A DNA stretch of 64,000 nucleotides, from NCBI GenBank assembly GCA_965207945.1, contig OZ242303.1:1116001-1180000 (forward strand), in the 5' to 3' direction. Positions 45,327 through 53,911 of this stretch are shown here, piece by piece. A program made the position numbers and the translations under genes. Position 1 is the stretch's first letter. Each line of letters starts with the position of its first letter. This DNA is from JAAOII01 sp965207945. Its GTDB lineage: Bacteria > Pseudomonadota > Gammaproteobacteria > CBDBNL01 > JAAOII01. The notes under the pieces were generated by a model. The model was given only the letters and a program-made list of their open reading frames with translations. It was not told the origin of the DNA and made no database searches.

Positions 45327-45689
45327 CTAAATTGAAAAAGATGACCCGCAACCGCAGGTTGTCTTAGCATTGGGATTATTGATAATAAATCTTGCCCCTT
45401 CAAGTCCTTCTTGATAAATAACTTCAGCTCCCTTAAGATACTGGATACTCATTGGGTCAACCACCAGGGTTACCCCATCTTTGCGAATAAAAATATCATC
45501 ATCAGCTGGACTGCTTTCAAAGGCAAAGCCATACTGAAAACCAGAGCAACCGCCACCAGTGATAAAGACCCTTAGCATAAGAGAGTGATTATTCTCCATT
45601 TCCATCAATGCTTTGGCTTTTTTTATAGCACTATCATGGATGATTAATGGCGCGTTTGCAGTGTCTTTTTGCGGATTAAATGTTTCCAT
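45327..45689 (-). CDS. erpA: Iron-sulfur cluster insertion protein ErpA
   Basis: A 120-residue A-type carrier that delivers [4Fe-4S] or [2Fe-2S] clusters to target enzymes. The three conserved cysteines are in GGGCSGFQYGF near residue 48 and TCGCGSSF near 113-118. IRKDGVTLVVDPMSIQYLKG near 69 fits ErpA better than IscA. Length is normal (ErpA about 114). It is encoded between nqrM and hemW, both of which are tied to metal or radical cofactors, on the same strand. Confidence 0.92.
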   Translation of the reverse strand: METFNPQKDTANAPLIIHDSAIKKAKALMEMENNHSLMLRVFITGGGCSGFQYGFAFESSPADDDIFIRKDGVTLVVDPMSIQYLKGAEVIYQEGLEGARFIINNPNAKTTCGCGSSFSI

Positions 45690-45703
45690 AGAAATATATG
45701 AAA

Positions 45704-45943
45704 CTATATTTCTTTAGATACTTCATCCGCTGATATACGAGGTGTACTTGATAGTTTAGCTGCTAATTTGCGTGACTCTTCATCACATTTAATTTTACTC
45801 CCACCGCATATTTCACAACCATCTCCTAGCCCGCCTATTCCACCGCAAGAACCGCTGATTGGTTTTCTACCGCCCAGAACTCCCAGCGACATTAACAAGC
45901 ATGCCGCCGCAAAAAAAATAAACGTAAAAATAAATACTTCCAT
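45704..45943 (-). CDS. nqrM: Na+-NQR maturation protein NqrM
   Basis: A 79-residue membrane protein of the NqrM/DUF539 family, needed for iron delivery to the Na+-NQR complex in Vibrio. It has one N-terminal helix (FIFTFIFFAAACLLMSLGVL) and the family hallmark GGRKPISGSCGGIGGLG, followed by a cysteine cluster CEICGGSKIKC. The cysteine spacing supports metal binding. It is 14 nt upstream of erpA, an iron-sulfur carrier, which fits a role in maturing the NqrD/NqrE iron centre. The target nqr genes lie about 8 kb away. Confidence 0.93.
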   Translation of the reverse strand: MEVFIFTFIFFAAACLLMSLGVLGGRKPISGSCGGIGGLGDGCEICGGSKIKCDEESRKLAAKLSSTPRISADEVSKEI

Positions 45944-45990
45944 ATCATAAAAATTTCAATTGAGACCACTCAAATAAAATTATAATCCTC

Positions 45991-47172
45991 TTATTTAGAA
46001 GCAGCTGCAACAGCTGGTGAAATCTTTGCTGCATCTTGCAAGGCGGCAGCCCTATCGGTTTTTTCCCAAGTGAAATTATCTTCATTTCTACCAAAATGTC
46101 CATAAGCCGCAGTGCGTAAATATATAGGTCTTTCCAATTGTAGCATGGCTATCAGGCCCTTTGGTGTCAGGTCAAAGTGCTCGCGAATGAGATATTCCAT
46201 TCTTTCTTCACTAATTTTGCCAGTACCGAAGGTATTTACGCTGATGGAAGTGGGTTCTACCACGCCAATTGCATAAGAAACCTGCAACTCACAACGTTTC
46301 GCTAAACCAGCAGCCACCAAATTCTTAGCAACATAGCGCGCCGCATAAGCAGCTGAGCGGTCTACCTTGCTGGGGTCTTTACCAGAAAATGCTCCACCGC
46401 CATGACGCGCCGCACCGCCATAAGTATCAACAATTATTTTGCGTCCCGTCAATCCGCAATCTCCCTCAGGACCCCCTGTAACAAATCTGCCAGTGGGATT
46501 AATAAATATTTTGCGCTGTTCGGGAAGCCATTTGGCTGGAATCGTTGGTTTAATAATCTCTTCCATAACTGCCTCATTTATTTCTTTGGAAGTTATGTCA
46601 GGGTCATGTTGAGTGGAAAGCACAATTGCGGTAACCGCTACCGGATTGCCATCATCATCAAACTGAAAAGTAACCTGACTCTTGGCATCGGGACGTAGCC
46701 ACTTTAGCTTATTGCGTCGCATCTCTGCCTGTTTTTGCACCAACTTATGGGCATAGGTTATGGCAATTGGCATATAAACATCCGTTTCATCCGAAGCATA
46801 GCCAAACATCATCCCCTGATCGCCAGCTCCAATATCTTCATCTTTTCTATCAACTCCCTGAGATATATCCTGCGACTGTTGCCCCAAAGCATTAATAACT
46901 CCGCAAGCAGCATGATGCATGCCATAATCAGCATTATCATAGCCGATTCTTTTAATAACGTCACGAGTAATATTCTCCACATCAACATAGCAAGTGGTCT
47001 TAACCTCGCCTGCTACCACCACTAATCCTGTTTTTATTAGTACTTCACAAGCAACCCGCGCTGTAGGATCTTGTCTGATAATATCATCAAGAATTGCATC
47101 TGAAATTTGGTCTGCCATTTTATCTGGATGACCTTCGGATACTGACTCGGAAGTAAAAAATCTATAGTCCAT
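45991..47172 (-). CDS. metK: S-adenosylmethionine synthetase
   Basis: A 393-residue enzyme that makes SAM from methionine and ATP. It has SEGHPDKMADQISDAILD near residue 12, GAGDQGMMFGYA near 115 and GGGAFSGKDPSKVDRSAAY near 256. Length is close to E. coli MetK (384). SAM made here can serve cfa and the radical SAM protein HemW nearby. Upstream is a short 9-bp triplicate repeat (47183-47209). No SAM riboswitch is visible in the 41-bp gap before it. Confidence 0.98.
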   Translation of the reverse strand: MDYRFFTSESVSEGHPDKMADQISDAILDDIIRQDPTARVACEVLIKTGLVVVAGEVKTTCYVDVENITRDVIKRIGYDNADYGMHHAACGVINALGQQSQDISQGVDRKDEDIGAGDQGMMFGYASDETDVYMPIAITYAHKLVQKQAEMRRNKLKWLRPDAKSQVTFQFDDDGNPVAVTAIVLSTQHDPDITSKEINEAVMEEIIKPTIPAKWLPEQRKIFINPTGRFVTGGPEGDCGLTGRKIIVDTYGGAARHGGGAFSGKDPSKVDRSAAYAARYVAKNLVAAGLAKRCELQVSYAIGVVEPTSISVNTFGTGKISEERMEYLIREHFDLTPKGLIAMLQLERPIYLRTAAYGHFGRNEDNFTWEKTDRAAALQDAAKISPAVAAASK

Positions 47173-47182
47173 TATGATCTAT

Positions 47183-47209
47183 GTGTTTAATGTATTTAAT
47201 GTGTTTAGT
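47183..47209. repeat. 9-bp tandem repeat, three copies, before metK
   Basis: GTGTTTAAT-like units are repeated three times in the 41-bp gap between fba and metK. They leave no room for a structured leader. Confidence 0.75.
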
Positions 47210-47213
47210 TAAT

Positions 47214-48269
47214 TTATGAGTTTAGTTCACCTGCTTGATACTTCTGCGCCATTGCTTCTACATCTAATGGCTTTATTTTATCCGCCCAACCAGCAGTACC
47301 AAACGCTTCAAGACGCGCTTTAACAATTTCTTTCATTGAAGTAATTGTCAGTGCTAAGTATTTACGTGGGTCAAATTCACTCTTATTTTCTGTCAGGTAT
47401 TTTCTCAGAGTTCCTGTTACCGCCAAACGCAAATCAGTGTCTATATTCACCTTACGTACTCCACTCTTAATGCCTTCTTGTATTTCGCTTACTGGCACAC
47501 CGTAGGTCTCGCGTATTTCGCCGCCAAACTCATTTATTGTTTTCAGCCACTCTTGTGGAACACTAGAAGAACCATGCATCACCAAATGAGTATTAGGCAA
47601 AAGTTTATGAATTTCTTTAATTCTCTCTATTGACAGCACTTCGCCAGTGGGAGGACGAGTGAACTTGTATGCTCCATGACTAGTGCCTATGGCTATAGCA
47701 AGAGCATCAACACCCGTTTGCTTAACGAAATCCGCCGCTTCTTGTGGGTCTGTCAGCATCTGCTCACGAGTCAATGCTCCTTCAGCTCCATGCCCATCCT
47801 CTTTATCCGCCATCCCTGTTTCCAAAGAGCCCAAGCAGCCAAGTTCCCCTTCCACAGAAACGCCACAAGCATGCGCCATATCTGTTGTTAGTTTAGTAAC
47901 CTTAACGTTATACTCAAAATCAGCTGGGGTCTTCATATCTTCTAATAAAGAACCGTCCATCATTACAGAAGTAAATCCCAATTGGATAGACCTTTGGCAA
48001 ACCGCTGGAGAAGCACCATGGTCTTGATGCATACATAAAGGTATATGAGGAAACTCTTCCGCAGCCGCTAAAATCAAGTGGCGTAAAAAAGGCGAGCCCG
48101 CATACTTGCGCGCGCCTGCTGATGCCTGCACTATAACAGGGCTGTTAACCTCTGAGGCGCCTTCCATTATTGCGCGTATCTGTTCCATGTTGTTAACGTT
48201 AAATGCTGGAACGCCATAATCATTCTCTGCGGCGTGATCCAATAGTTGTCTAAGTGTTATTAAAGCCAT
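47214..48269 (-). CDS. fba: Class II fructose-bisphosphate aldolase
   Basis: A 351-residue zinc-dependent aldolase that cleaves fructose 1,6-bisphosphate in glycolysis or forms it in gluconeogenesis. Metal and substrate residues are visible in MHQDHGASPA near 79, VEGELGCLG near 140, GTSHGAYKF near 193, and MHGSSSVPQEW near 231; KVNIDTDLRLA near 272 completes the site. It resembles the Calvin-cycle-type class II enzymes (CbbA). A good ribosome binding site (AGAGGT) precedes the ATG, so this gene is not leaderless. Confidence 0.96.
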   Translation of the reverse strand: MALITLRQLLDHAAENDYGVPAFNVNNMEQIRAIMEGASEVNSPVIVQASAGARKYAGSPFLRHLILAAAEEFPHIPLCMHQDHGASPAVCQRSIQLGFTSVMMDGSLLEDMKTPADFEYNVKVTKLTTDMAHACGVSVEGELGCLGSLETGMADKEDGHGAEGALTREQMLTDPQEAADFVKQTGVDALAIAIGTSHGAYKFTRPPTGEVLSIERIKEIHKLLPNTHLVMHGSSSVPQEWLKTINEFGGEIRETYGVPVSEIQEGIKSGVRKVNIDTDLRLAVTGTLRKYLTENKSEFDPRKYLALTITSMKEIVKARLEAFGTAGWADKIKPLDVEAMAQKYQAGELNS

Positions 48270-48386
48270 AATTTACCTCTATTTGTTTATTAAGTATTCC
48301 ATTTTATCTATAATTGATGCGCATAGCAATTCCATAAACTGCTGATATATACATAGTATATTTTATTATAAATCCTTCGTATTCGT

Positions 48387-49364
48387 TTATATTTGCCATA
48401 CTTTTTTTCGTTGTTCCTCATTCAAAATTGAGAGAAATATAGCCATACGCGCAAAAACTCCATATTCTACCTGTTTTAATATCAAAGACCTGCTGCTATC
48501 TGCAACAGCAGAACTTATCTCCATACCGCGATTAAAAGGTCCTGGGTGCATAACCAATGCATCCTTATTGGCGAGAGCAAGCCGTTCCTGCGATAATCCA
48601 TATAAAGAAAAATACTCCCCCCCTGTAGGTAAATAAGCATACTCCATTCTTTCTTGTTGCAAACGTAACATCATAATGACATCCGCATTCTTGATACCAC
48701 TTTCTATATCACGCTTAATTTGGATATTATCTGCGGCAAAATTATCTGCGGCAAAATCATCAGGCAGTAATGTTTTAGGACCTACAAGACAAAGCTCACC
48801 AACTCCTAATTTGCGCAGTGCTGCAATGAAAGAACGTGCCACTCTTGAATGCAAAATATCACCCACTATGGCGATTTTTAAATTCTTAGTGGAACCACGA
48901 TGCAAACGGATTGTTAGCAAGTCCAATAATGTTTGACTTGGATGTTCATTCTTGCCATCTCCAGCATTGACTATTGGAATTGATATTCTTTCAGCTAACT
49001 TATGAGTAATACCTGATATACGATGACGCAGCACAAATAAATCTGGACGCATTGCCTGCAGAGTTAAGAAGGTATCTATGAGGGTTTCTCCCTTCTCCTC
49101 CGATGAATTTCTCGGTGAGAGTTCCATCACATTTGCCCCCAAACGATACGCCGCCATGCTAAAGCTGGCGCGAGTGCGGGTGCTTGGCTCATAGAATAAC
49201 ATAACTATGGTTTTGCCATGTAAGCTTTTGGCATAAATAGTTTGCTCCTTAGTTTTAACTAAGGACTCCGCCAAATCAAGAAGTTTATTTATTTGTTCGG
49301 TGCTTAAGTCAGCTATACCAAGCAGATTAATATTTCCGTTGCTGTTATTACTTTTTGAGGTCAT
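48387..49364 (-). CDS. pyrB: Aspartate carbamoyltransferase catalytic subunit
   Basis: A 325-residue transferase of pyrimidine synthesis that joins carbamoyl phosphate and aspartate. It has the carbamoyl-phosphate motif FYEPSTRTRASF near residue 55, HPSQTLLDLLTI near 139 and HPGPFNRGMEI near 280. The ATG at 49364 is preferred over one 72 nt upstream, because homologues start here and the longer form would run through ruvX. The start overlaps the ruvX stop by 17 nt. A 15-bp in-frame duplication (48726-48755) gives FAADNFAADN near residue 205. No pyrI or pyrC is adjacent. Confidence 0.96.
   Translation of the reverse strand: MTSKSNNSNGNINLLGIADLSTEQINKLLDLAESLVKTKEQTIYAKSLHGKTIVMLFYEPSTRTRASFSMAAYRLGANVMELSPRNSSEEKGETLIDTFLTLQAMRPDLFVLRHRISGITHKLAERISIPIVNAGDGKNEHPSQTLLDLLTIRLHRGSTKNLKIAIVGDILHSRVARSFIAALRKLGVGELCLVGPKTLLPDDFAADNFAADNIQIKRDIESGIKNADVIMMLRLQQERMEYAYLPTGGEYFSLYGLSQERLALANKDALVMHPGPFNRGMEISSAVADSSRSLILKQVEYGVFARMAIFLSILNEEQRKKVWQI
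48726..48755. repeat. 15-bp in-frame duplication inside pyrB
   Basis: ATTATCTGCGGCAAA is present twice in a row and adds one copy of a five-residue unit (DNFAA) to a surface loop of aspartate carbamoyltransferase. The exact identity of the two copies indicates a recent event. Confidence 0.85.
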
Positions 49365-49797
49365 TGATATTTTGATTATTAGCAGCCAACTCACATAACC
49401 ACTCACACAATAGTGCCTGAGCCACGCGACTATCAAGTGATACCTTATCTTGCTCCTCTTTTTGTTTTGCCTCCATCAAACGTGAAGTTAATCTTTCATC
49501 TGCGAAATAACAGGGTTTGGTAAACTTACGATTCAGATAAGCCGCAAAACTCTGAGCCCGAGCCGCAATATTTATCTCGCCTTTATTCTGCTTATTGGGA
49601 ACGTCTGGCATGCCTATTAAAAAAGCATCTGGCTGCCAACGGATAATCATATCCGCCAGCTGTTCTTCATCAGCCCAACCATGTTTCATCCGCAATGGTT
49701 TAAGCGGTTCAGCGCAACAGGTTAAATCTTCTCCCACTGCCATGCCAGTGCGGACAGTTCCATAATCAAACGCCAAATATGTTTTATGTTGCTTCAA
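49348..49797 (-). CDS. ruvX: YqgF/RuvX-type ribonuclease-H-fold nuclease
   Basis: A 149-residue RNase-H-fold protein of the YqgF family, implicated in 16S pre-rRNA 5'-end maturation. It has LAFDYGTVRTGMAVG near residues 8-22, DAFLIGMPDVPN near 57 and FADERLTSRLMEAKQ near 98. Length is normal (E. coli 138). It starts with TTG inside a 10-bp tandem repeat. It lies 16 nt after bamD and overlaps pyrB, so bamD-ruvX-pyrB form one transcript. Confidence 0.92.
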   Translation of the reverse strand: MKQHKTYLAFDYGTVRTGMAVGEDLTCCAEPLKPLRMKHGWADEEQLADMIIRWQPDAFLIGMPDVPNKQNKGEINIAARAQSFAAYLNRKFTKPCYFADERLTSRLMEAKQKEEQDKVSLDSRVAQALLCEWLCELAANNQNINDLKK

Positions 49798-49820
49798 TTT
49801 GCTTCAATTTCTTTCAATTC
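49791..49820. repeat. 10-bp tandem repeat, three copies, at the ruvX start
   Basis: GCTTCAATTT is repeated across the 16-bp gap between bamD and ruvX. Read leftward each unit contains TTGAAG, which supplies the TTG start of ruvX and the last codons of bamD. Confidence 0.8.
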
Positions 49821-50614
49821 GTAGAGAAATTATCTTCCAGTGTCTGCATCGTAAGTCGTGCTTGGGCTTCCAACCCCAGACGTTTATAAGAATCTGCCAT
49901 TAACCTAAGCGCTGCCGCAACACTCGGGGTATGGGGAAAGTTCTCAATTATGCTACGGCAGCGATTAATCGTCGCCACATAAGAGTATCTGCTAAAATAG
50001 AATCTAGCACTCTGCAGTTCATCTTCAGCAATAATATTACGGATATGCCTCATGTGAGCGCGCCCTTCCGCTACATAAGGGCTGTCGGGAAATAAAGAAG
50101 TCAATTGTTGGAAAGAAACAAAGGAGTTTTTAGCTCCGTTTAGATCACGGCGGTCAAACCTGTCCAATAAAATTGTGCCTGTTGCATATTGAGAGCGTCC
50201 CAACATATAATAGGCAAAATCTTTTTGCTGCGCATCAGGATAAAAGCTGATAAATCTTTGTGCCAATACCTCTGCTTCTTCATACTCACCGAGCCCATAA
50301 TGGGCACTAATGCTTTCAAGCTCAACTGATTGAATGTAAGGACTTAGCGGATACAAGGTTTTGATGGAATTAAATGTTTCAAGAGCGCTTTGGTAGTTCT
50401 TTTTTGCCATAAATCTTGCGCCATTATCATAATACTTTTCATCGCTCAAGCGTTTTTCTTTATTTGAAGCGCAGGATGTTACAAATGATAACGTGAATAC
50501 TGCCAGTAATAACAATGATATTTTAGCAACACTAGTTCCTAATCTATATCTCAGCCCATATATCAGCATATTAGCGGCTTTCCCTCTTATGATCGTTAAC
50601 AATAATTCAAGCAT
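49814..50614 (-). CDS. bamD: Outer-membrane assembly lipoprotein BamD
   Basis: A lipoprotein of the BAM complex, which folds beta-barrel proteins into the outer membrane. The signal sequence ends in LSFVTSC, placing the lipidated cysteine near residue 48 if the first ATG is used; an ATG at 50569 would give a more usual 33-residue signal and is probably the true start. Five TPR-like helical repeats follow (for example NGARFMAKKNYQSALETF, YEEAEVLAQRFISFYPDAQ), as in the family. Length of the mature part is normal. It heads the bamD-ruvX-pyrB transcript. Confidence 0.93.
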   Translation of the reverse strand: MLELLLTIIRGKAANMLIYGLRYRLGTSVAKISLLLLAVFTLSFVTSCASNKEKRLSDEKYYDNGARFMAKKNYQSALETFNSIKTLYPLSPYIQSVELESISAHYGLGEYEEAEVLAQRFISFYPDAQQKDFAYYMLGRSQYATGTILLDRFDRRDLNGAKNSFVSFQQLTSLFPDSPYVAEGRAHMRHIRNIIAEDELQSARFYFSRYSYVATINRCRSIIENFPHTPSVAAALRLMADSYKRLGLEAQARLTMQTLEDNFSTN

Positions 50615-50669
50615 ACATTCTACCCTTATTATACAACAACTTACCTTCGTAGGGGCAGCTATGCTCGCC

Positions 50670-51584
50670 TTATGAAGGAACAGAGTCCTTCTTAGTCCGT
50701 CCTCTTATCCTGGTTAACAATATTGCGCTCATTATAAAAACTGCGCCAATCATCTCCCAAAGTGTCAACCTTTCTCCCAACATCAGCCAACCAAGTAATG
50801 CGGCAAATAATGCTGTAGTGCACATTAGAATTCCAAGCTTGCCGGGCGAAACATATTTTTGGCTGATAATCTGTAAACTAAGCGATAAGCCGGCAGAAAT
50901 AGCCCCTGAGTAAAGAATACTTACTCTTGCCTCAACAACACCAGCAAACCCAAACGTTTCAGTAAACAAAGAAATTATTCCTATTGCAACAGCTGCATAA
51001 AAAACATGCACTCCCGCAAGCATCAAAGGCGACACATTTTTAACATAATAGTCAATCGCCAATATGTATACGGAAAAGACAAGAGCCATCATAAGAAAAA
51101 AAGTATCCCCCAAATCTATGGCAAAACCTTCTTTAATAGTTAGAAATAAAACGCCAATAAACGCCACTGCCGCAGCGCCTAATTCTTTTAGTTTAATCTT
51201 ATAACCAATAAACACCGCAATTATCGGAACTATGCATACATACAAACTCAGAATAAAGCCAGCTTTAGATGCCAATCCACTTACCAGCCCTATTTGTTGA
51301 ACTGCAGTCAATATAGCAAAAAGAATACTCGGTACTATGGCGGCGCGCATCACCTGCTTCCATTGTCCCTTTAGTGCCGAGCGGTCAAACATAAATGTCA
51401 TCAATATAATAACTGCTACCGCAAGGAACAGACGAATTGAAGTAAAAGCCAAAGGCGGCAGCGAATCCATGGCATCCTTTTGAAAAGCGAAACCCGCCCC
51501 CCATAGAGCCGCAGATAATAATGCTAACCTGCCATAAAGTGGCTTGGTATCTTTTTCAGTTACTGAAACGGACGAATTATTCAT
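50670..51584 (-). CDS. EamA-family (DMT) transporter, copy 1
   Basis: A 304-residue inner-membrane protein with ten helices arranged as two EamA domains (ALLSAALWGAGFAFQKDAM near residue 22 and the second domain from about 160). The C-terminal GWLMLGERLTLWEMIGAVFIM is a family landmark. Members export amino acids, metabolites or drugs; the substrate cannot be told from the sequence. Related copies lie at 53 kb and 63 kb, and this one is most similar to the 53-kb copy. It is divergent from rluD. Confidence 0.87.
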   Translation of the reverse strand: MNNSSVSVTEKDTKPLYGRLALLSAALWGAGFAFQKDAMDSLPPLAFTSIRLFLAVAVIILMTFMFDRSALKGQWKQVMRAAIVPSILFAILTAVQQIGLVSGLASKAGFILSLYVCIVPIIAVFIGYKIKLKELGAAAVAFIGVLFLTIKEGFAIDLGDTFFLMMALVFSVYILAIDYYVKNVSPLMLAGVHVFYAAVAIGIISLFTETFGFAGVVEARVSILYSGAISAGLSLSLQIISQKYVSPGKLGILMCTTALFAALLGWLMLGERLTLWEMIGAVFIMSAILLTRIRGRTKKDSVPS

Positions 51585-51669
51585 AATAGTAAAAAATAGT
51601 AATGAATTATATCTTATGTTCTAATTAATGTTTTCATTATATTATTTTCTCTTATATTATATAAGTAAG

Positions 51670-52629
51670 ATGTCAGTTAATTTCAATACAAGCTTCTGCG
51701 CTATTAGTCCAACCATCCGTTTGGATGCTTTATTATCCTTGTGCTTTCCACAATTTTCTCGCTCTCTTTTACAAGGATGGATCAAATCCTCGCAAATACT
51801 AGTAAACGGGCAAGAAGTTAAACCATCCTATAGTATCCAAGGAAAAGAAGAAATAAGCATAAACGGCTCTTTCGCCACTCACTCTGCCGATACGCCTCAG
51901 CAGATGCCCTTGAATATAGTTTATGAAGATGAATCGTTAATTATTATCAATAAACCTCCACAACTTGTAGTTCACCCTGGCGCCGGTAATCCAACGGGCA
52001 CTTTAGTCAATGGCCTACTTGCTTACCGTATTGAACAAGAAAAATTACCCCGCGCTGGACTGGTGCATCGGCTTGATAAAGGAACCTCAGGGCTTATAGT
52101 TGCCGCTAAAAACCATCACAGTTATAAATTAATGCAAGAACTTATAAAAGAACGGCTCATGAAGCGTGAATATATAGCTTTGGTTGAAGGAGTCCCGATA
52201 AGTGGTGACACAATTGAGCGTCCCATAAGCAGGGATCCACGTAATCGGCTTAAGATGATGAGCTATCCATTAGAAAAGCATCCGCCTAACGTCAAAGCAG
52301 CAATTACCCATTATAGAATTAAGCAAAAATATACTGCTCATTGCTTATTAAAAGTTATGTTAGAAACAGGAAGAACCCATCAGATTCGCGTTCACTTAAG
52401 CGCTATAGGTTATCCCATAGTAGGGGATAATATTTATGGAGCCAAACGATTACTCCCGCGCGGCTGCTCAGAAGAGTTGCGCGTGCAATTACGCACATTT
52501 TCTCGGCAGTTTCTGCATGCGGCGAAACTACAGTTTAATATCGCCGGTAAAGAAATAATTGCCGAAGCGCCATTGGATGAATCTATGCAGAGTTTACTAC
52601 AGCAACTCAACAGCTTATACAACTCTTAG
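51670..52629 (+). CDS. rluD: Large-subunit pseudouridine synthase RluD
   Basis: A 319-residue pseudouridine synthase that modifies helix 69 of 23S rRNA. An N-terminal S4 domain (LDALLSLCFPQFSRSLLQGW near residues 16-35) binds RNA, and the catalytic aspartate is in GLVHRLDKGTSGL near 131-143. ETGRTHQIRVHLSAIGYPIVG near 233 is a family landmark. The ATG at 51670 is chosen over one at 51628, as it gives the family N-terminus and lies 9 nt after a TATTAT box. E. coli RluD is 326 residues. Confidence 0.95.
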   Translation: MSVNFNTSFCAISPTIRLDALLSLCFPQFSRSLLQGWIKSSQILVNGQEVKPSYSIQGKEEISINGSFATHSADTPQQMPLNIVYEDESLIIINKPPQLVVHPGAGNPTGTLVNGLLAYRIEQEKLPRAGLVHRLDKGTSGLIVAAKNHHSYKLMQELIKERLMKREYIALVEGVPISGDTIERPISRDPRNRLKMMSYPLEKHPPNVKAAITHYRIKQKYTAHCLLKVMLETGRTHQIRVHLSAIGYPIVGDNIYGAKRLLPRGCSEELRVQLRTFSRQFLHAAKLQFNIAGKEIIAEAPLDESMQSLLQQLNSLYNS

Positions 52630-52765
52630 CGGTCTGTTAGCCGTCTGTTAACTGCATTGGATTAGGCACACACATCGTTCTATGAAAATATTATGCGGTT
52701 GAATGTAATTTAATTAATTATAATTATTATTTTTCTGTATAATCCAATTATCCAGTAATAATTTC

Positions 52766-52838
52766 GGGTCGTTAGCTCAGCTGGTAGAGCAGCTGGCTTT
52801 TAACCAGTTGGTCGCAGGTTCGAATCCTGCACGGCCTA
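52766..52838 (+). tRNA. tRNA-Lys (UUU)
   Basis: A complete cloverleaf starts GGGTCGTTAGCTCAG, with TTT in the anticodon loop CTTTTAA and the T-arm GCAGGTTCGAATCCTGC. The 3' strand of the acceptor ends ACGGCCT-A, with G-T wobbles. CCA is not encoded. Confidence 0.97.
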
Positions 52839-52914
52839 TTTTTACGATGCTTATAGTTATCGCTATTAATAATATTATTACCAATATTATTAATGGCTAA
52901 TTTGAATATACTTT

Positions 52915-52987
52915 GGGCCGTTAGCTCAGCTGGTAGAGCAGCTGGCTCTTAACCAGTTGGTCGCAGGTTCGATCCCTGCACGGCCTA
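52915..52987 (+). tRNA. tRNA-Lys (CUU)
   Basis: A near copy of the tRNA-Lys(UUU) gene 76 bp upstream. It differs at four positions: base 4 (T to C), the anticodon first base (TTT to CTT) and two T-loop bases. The 3' flank TATTTTTA is also shared. CCA is not encoded. It reads AAG codons. Confidence 0.95.
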
Positions 52988-53039
52988 TTTTTATCAAAGT
53001 ATATTCCTTCACCGCTAACAAAAAATACGCTAACAATAA

Positions 53040-53909
53040 ATGAAAGACACTAAAATTAGCTATGAAGCCCTCGCATTAACAGTTGCGCTTATATGGGGCT
53101 CAACTTTTATAGCGCAGAAGACCGCTATGGAATCCATGGGACCTTGGACATTTACTGCAGTGCGTTTTTCTTTGGCAATTCCCCTATTATTGCTTCTGGC
53201 GCTACTCTTTGAAAGAAAGCACATTCAATCCAATTGGCGATTATGCTTAATCTATGGCGCTCCTCCCGGCATAATACTGGCGATCTCCTCTATTTTGCAA
53301 CAAACCGCCCTGCTATCATCTTATGCATCCAAAGCTGGGCTGATAACTGGCTTATATGTATGCCTTCTTCCGTTTTGCGCAGTATTAGTTGGTTACCGCA
53401 TTAAAGCCCGCGAATTGGTAGCCGCGTTTACTGCAATTAGCGGACTATATTTCCTTTCTGTCAGCACATCTTTCACTATAGAAGAAGGAGATTTCTTGCT
53501 AATCCTCAGCGCTTTTGGTTGGACAGCGCATATTTTAACTTTGGAAGTTTGCCTCAGGAAGATCAAACCCATAACCTTGGCATTGTTTCAGACATCCTAT
53601 TGCGCCTTAATTGTTTCATTATTTACTCCTTTGGTAGAAGATATTTCCACAGCAAATTTCAGCGACGCCTTGCCAGAGTTATTTTATTCAGGAATTATTT
53701 CCGCAGGTTTGGCTTTTGGCTTGCAGCTACTTTGTCAGCAGCATCTATCGCCTAATCGCGTTGGCTTGCTGTTTAGCATGGAAAGTTTGTTTGCTCTGTT
53801 TTTTGGTTGGTTGCTTCTTGGCGAAACACTCAATCAACGGGAAATGTTTGGAGGGGCGCTTATGTTAGCATCCCTAATAATAGTTAGATTAAAGCTGCGA
53901 GAAAGGTAG
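53040..53909 (+). CDS. EamA-family (DMT) transporter, copy 2
   Basis: A 289-residue inner-membrane protein with two EamA domains and ten helices. It opens with ALIWGSTFIAQKTAMESMG near residue 17 and ends with FGWLLLGETLNQREMFGGALM. It is clearly related to the 50.7-kb copy (shared SILQQ, SYASKAGLITGLYVC), and both may derive from one duplication. It is convergent with the aminotransferase gene, with 2 bp between the stops. The substrate is unknown. Confidence 0.87.
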   Translation: MKDTKISYEALALTVALIWGSTFIAQKTAMESMGPWTFTAVRFSLAIPLLLLLALLFERKHIQSNWRLCLIYGAPPGIILAISSILQQTALLSSYASKAGLITGLYVCLLPFCAVLVGYRIKARELVAAFTAISGLYFLSVSTSFTIEEGDFLLILSAFGWTAHILTLEVCLRKIKPITLALFQTSYCALIVSLFTPLVEDISTANFSDALPELFYSGIISAGLAFGLQLLCQQHLSPNRVGLLFSMESLFALFFGWLLLGETLNQREMFGGALMLASLIIVRLKLRER

Positions 53910-53911
53910 AA

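Noticed and set aside
47173..47213. SAM riboswitch before metK
   Set aside because: The gap is only 41 bp and is filled by a 9-bp repeat; no SAM-riboswitch helix or conserved core can fit.
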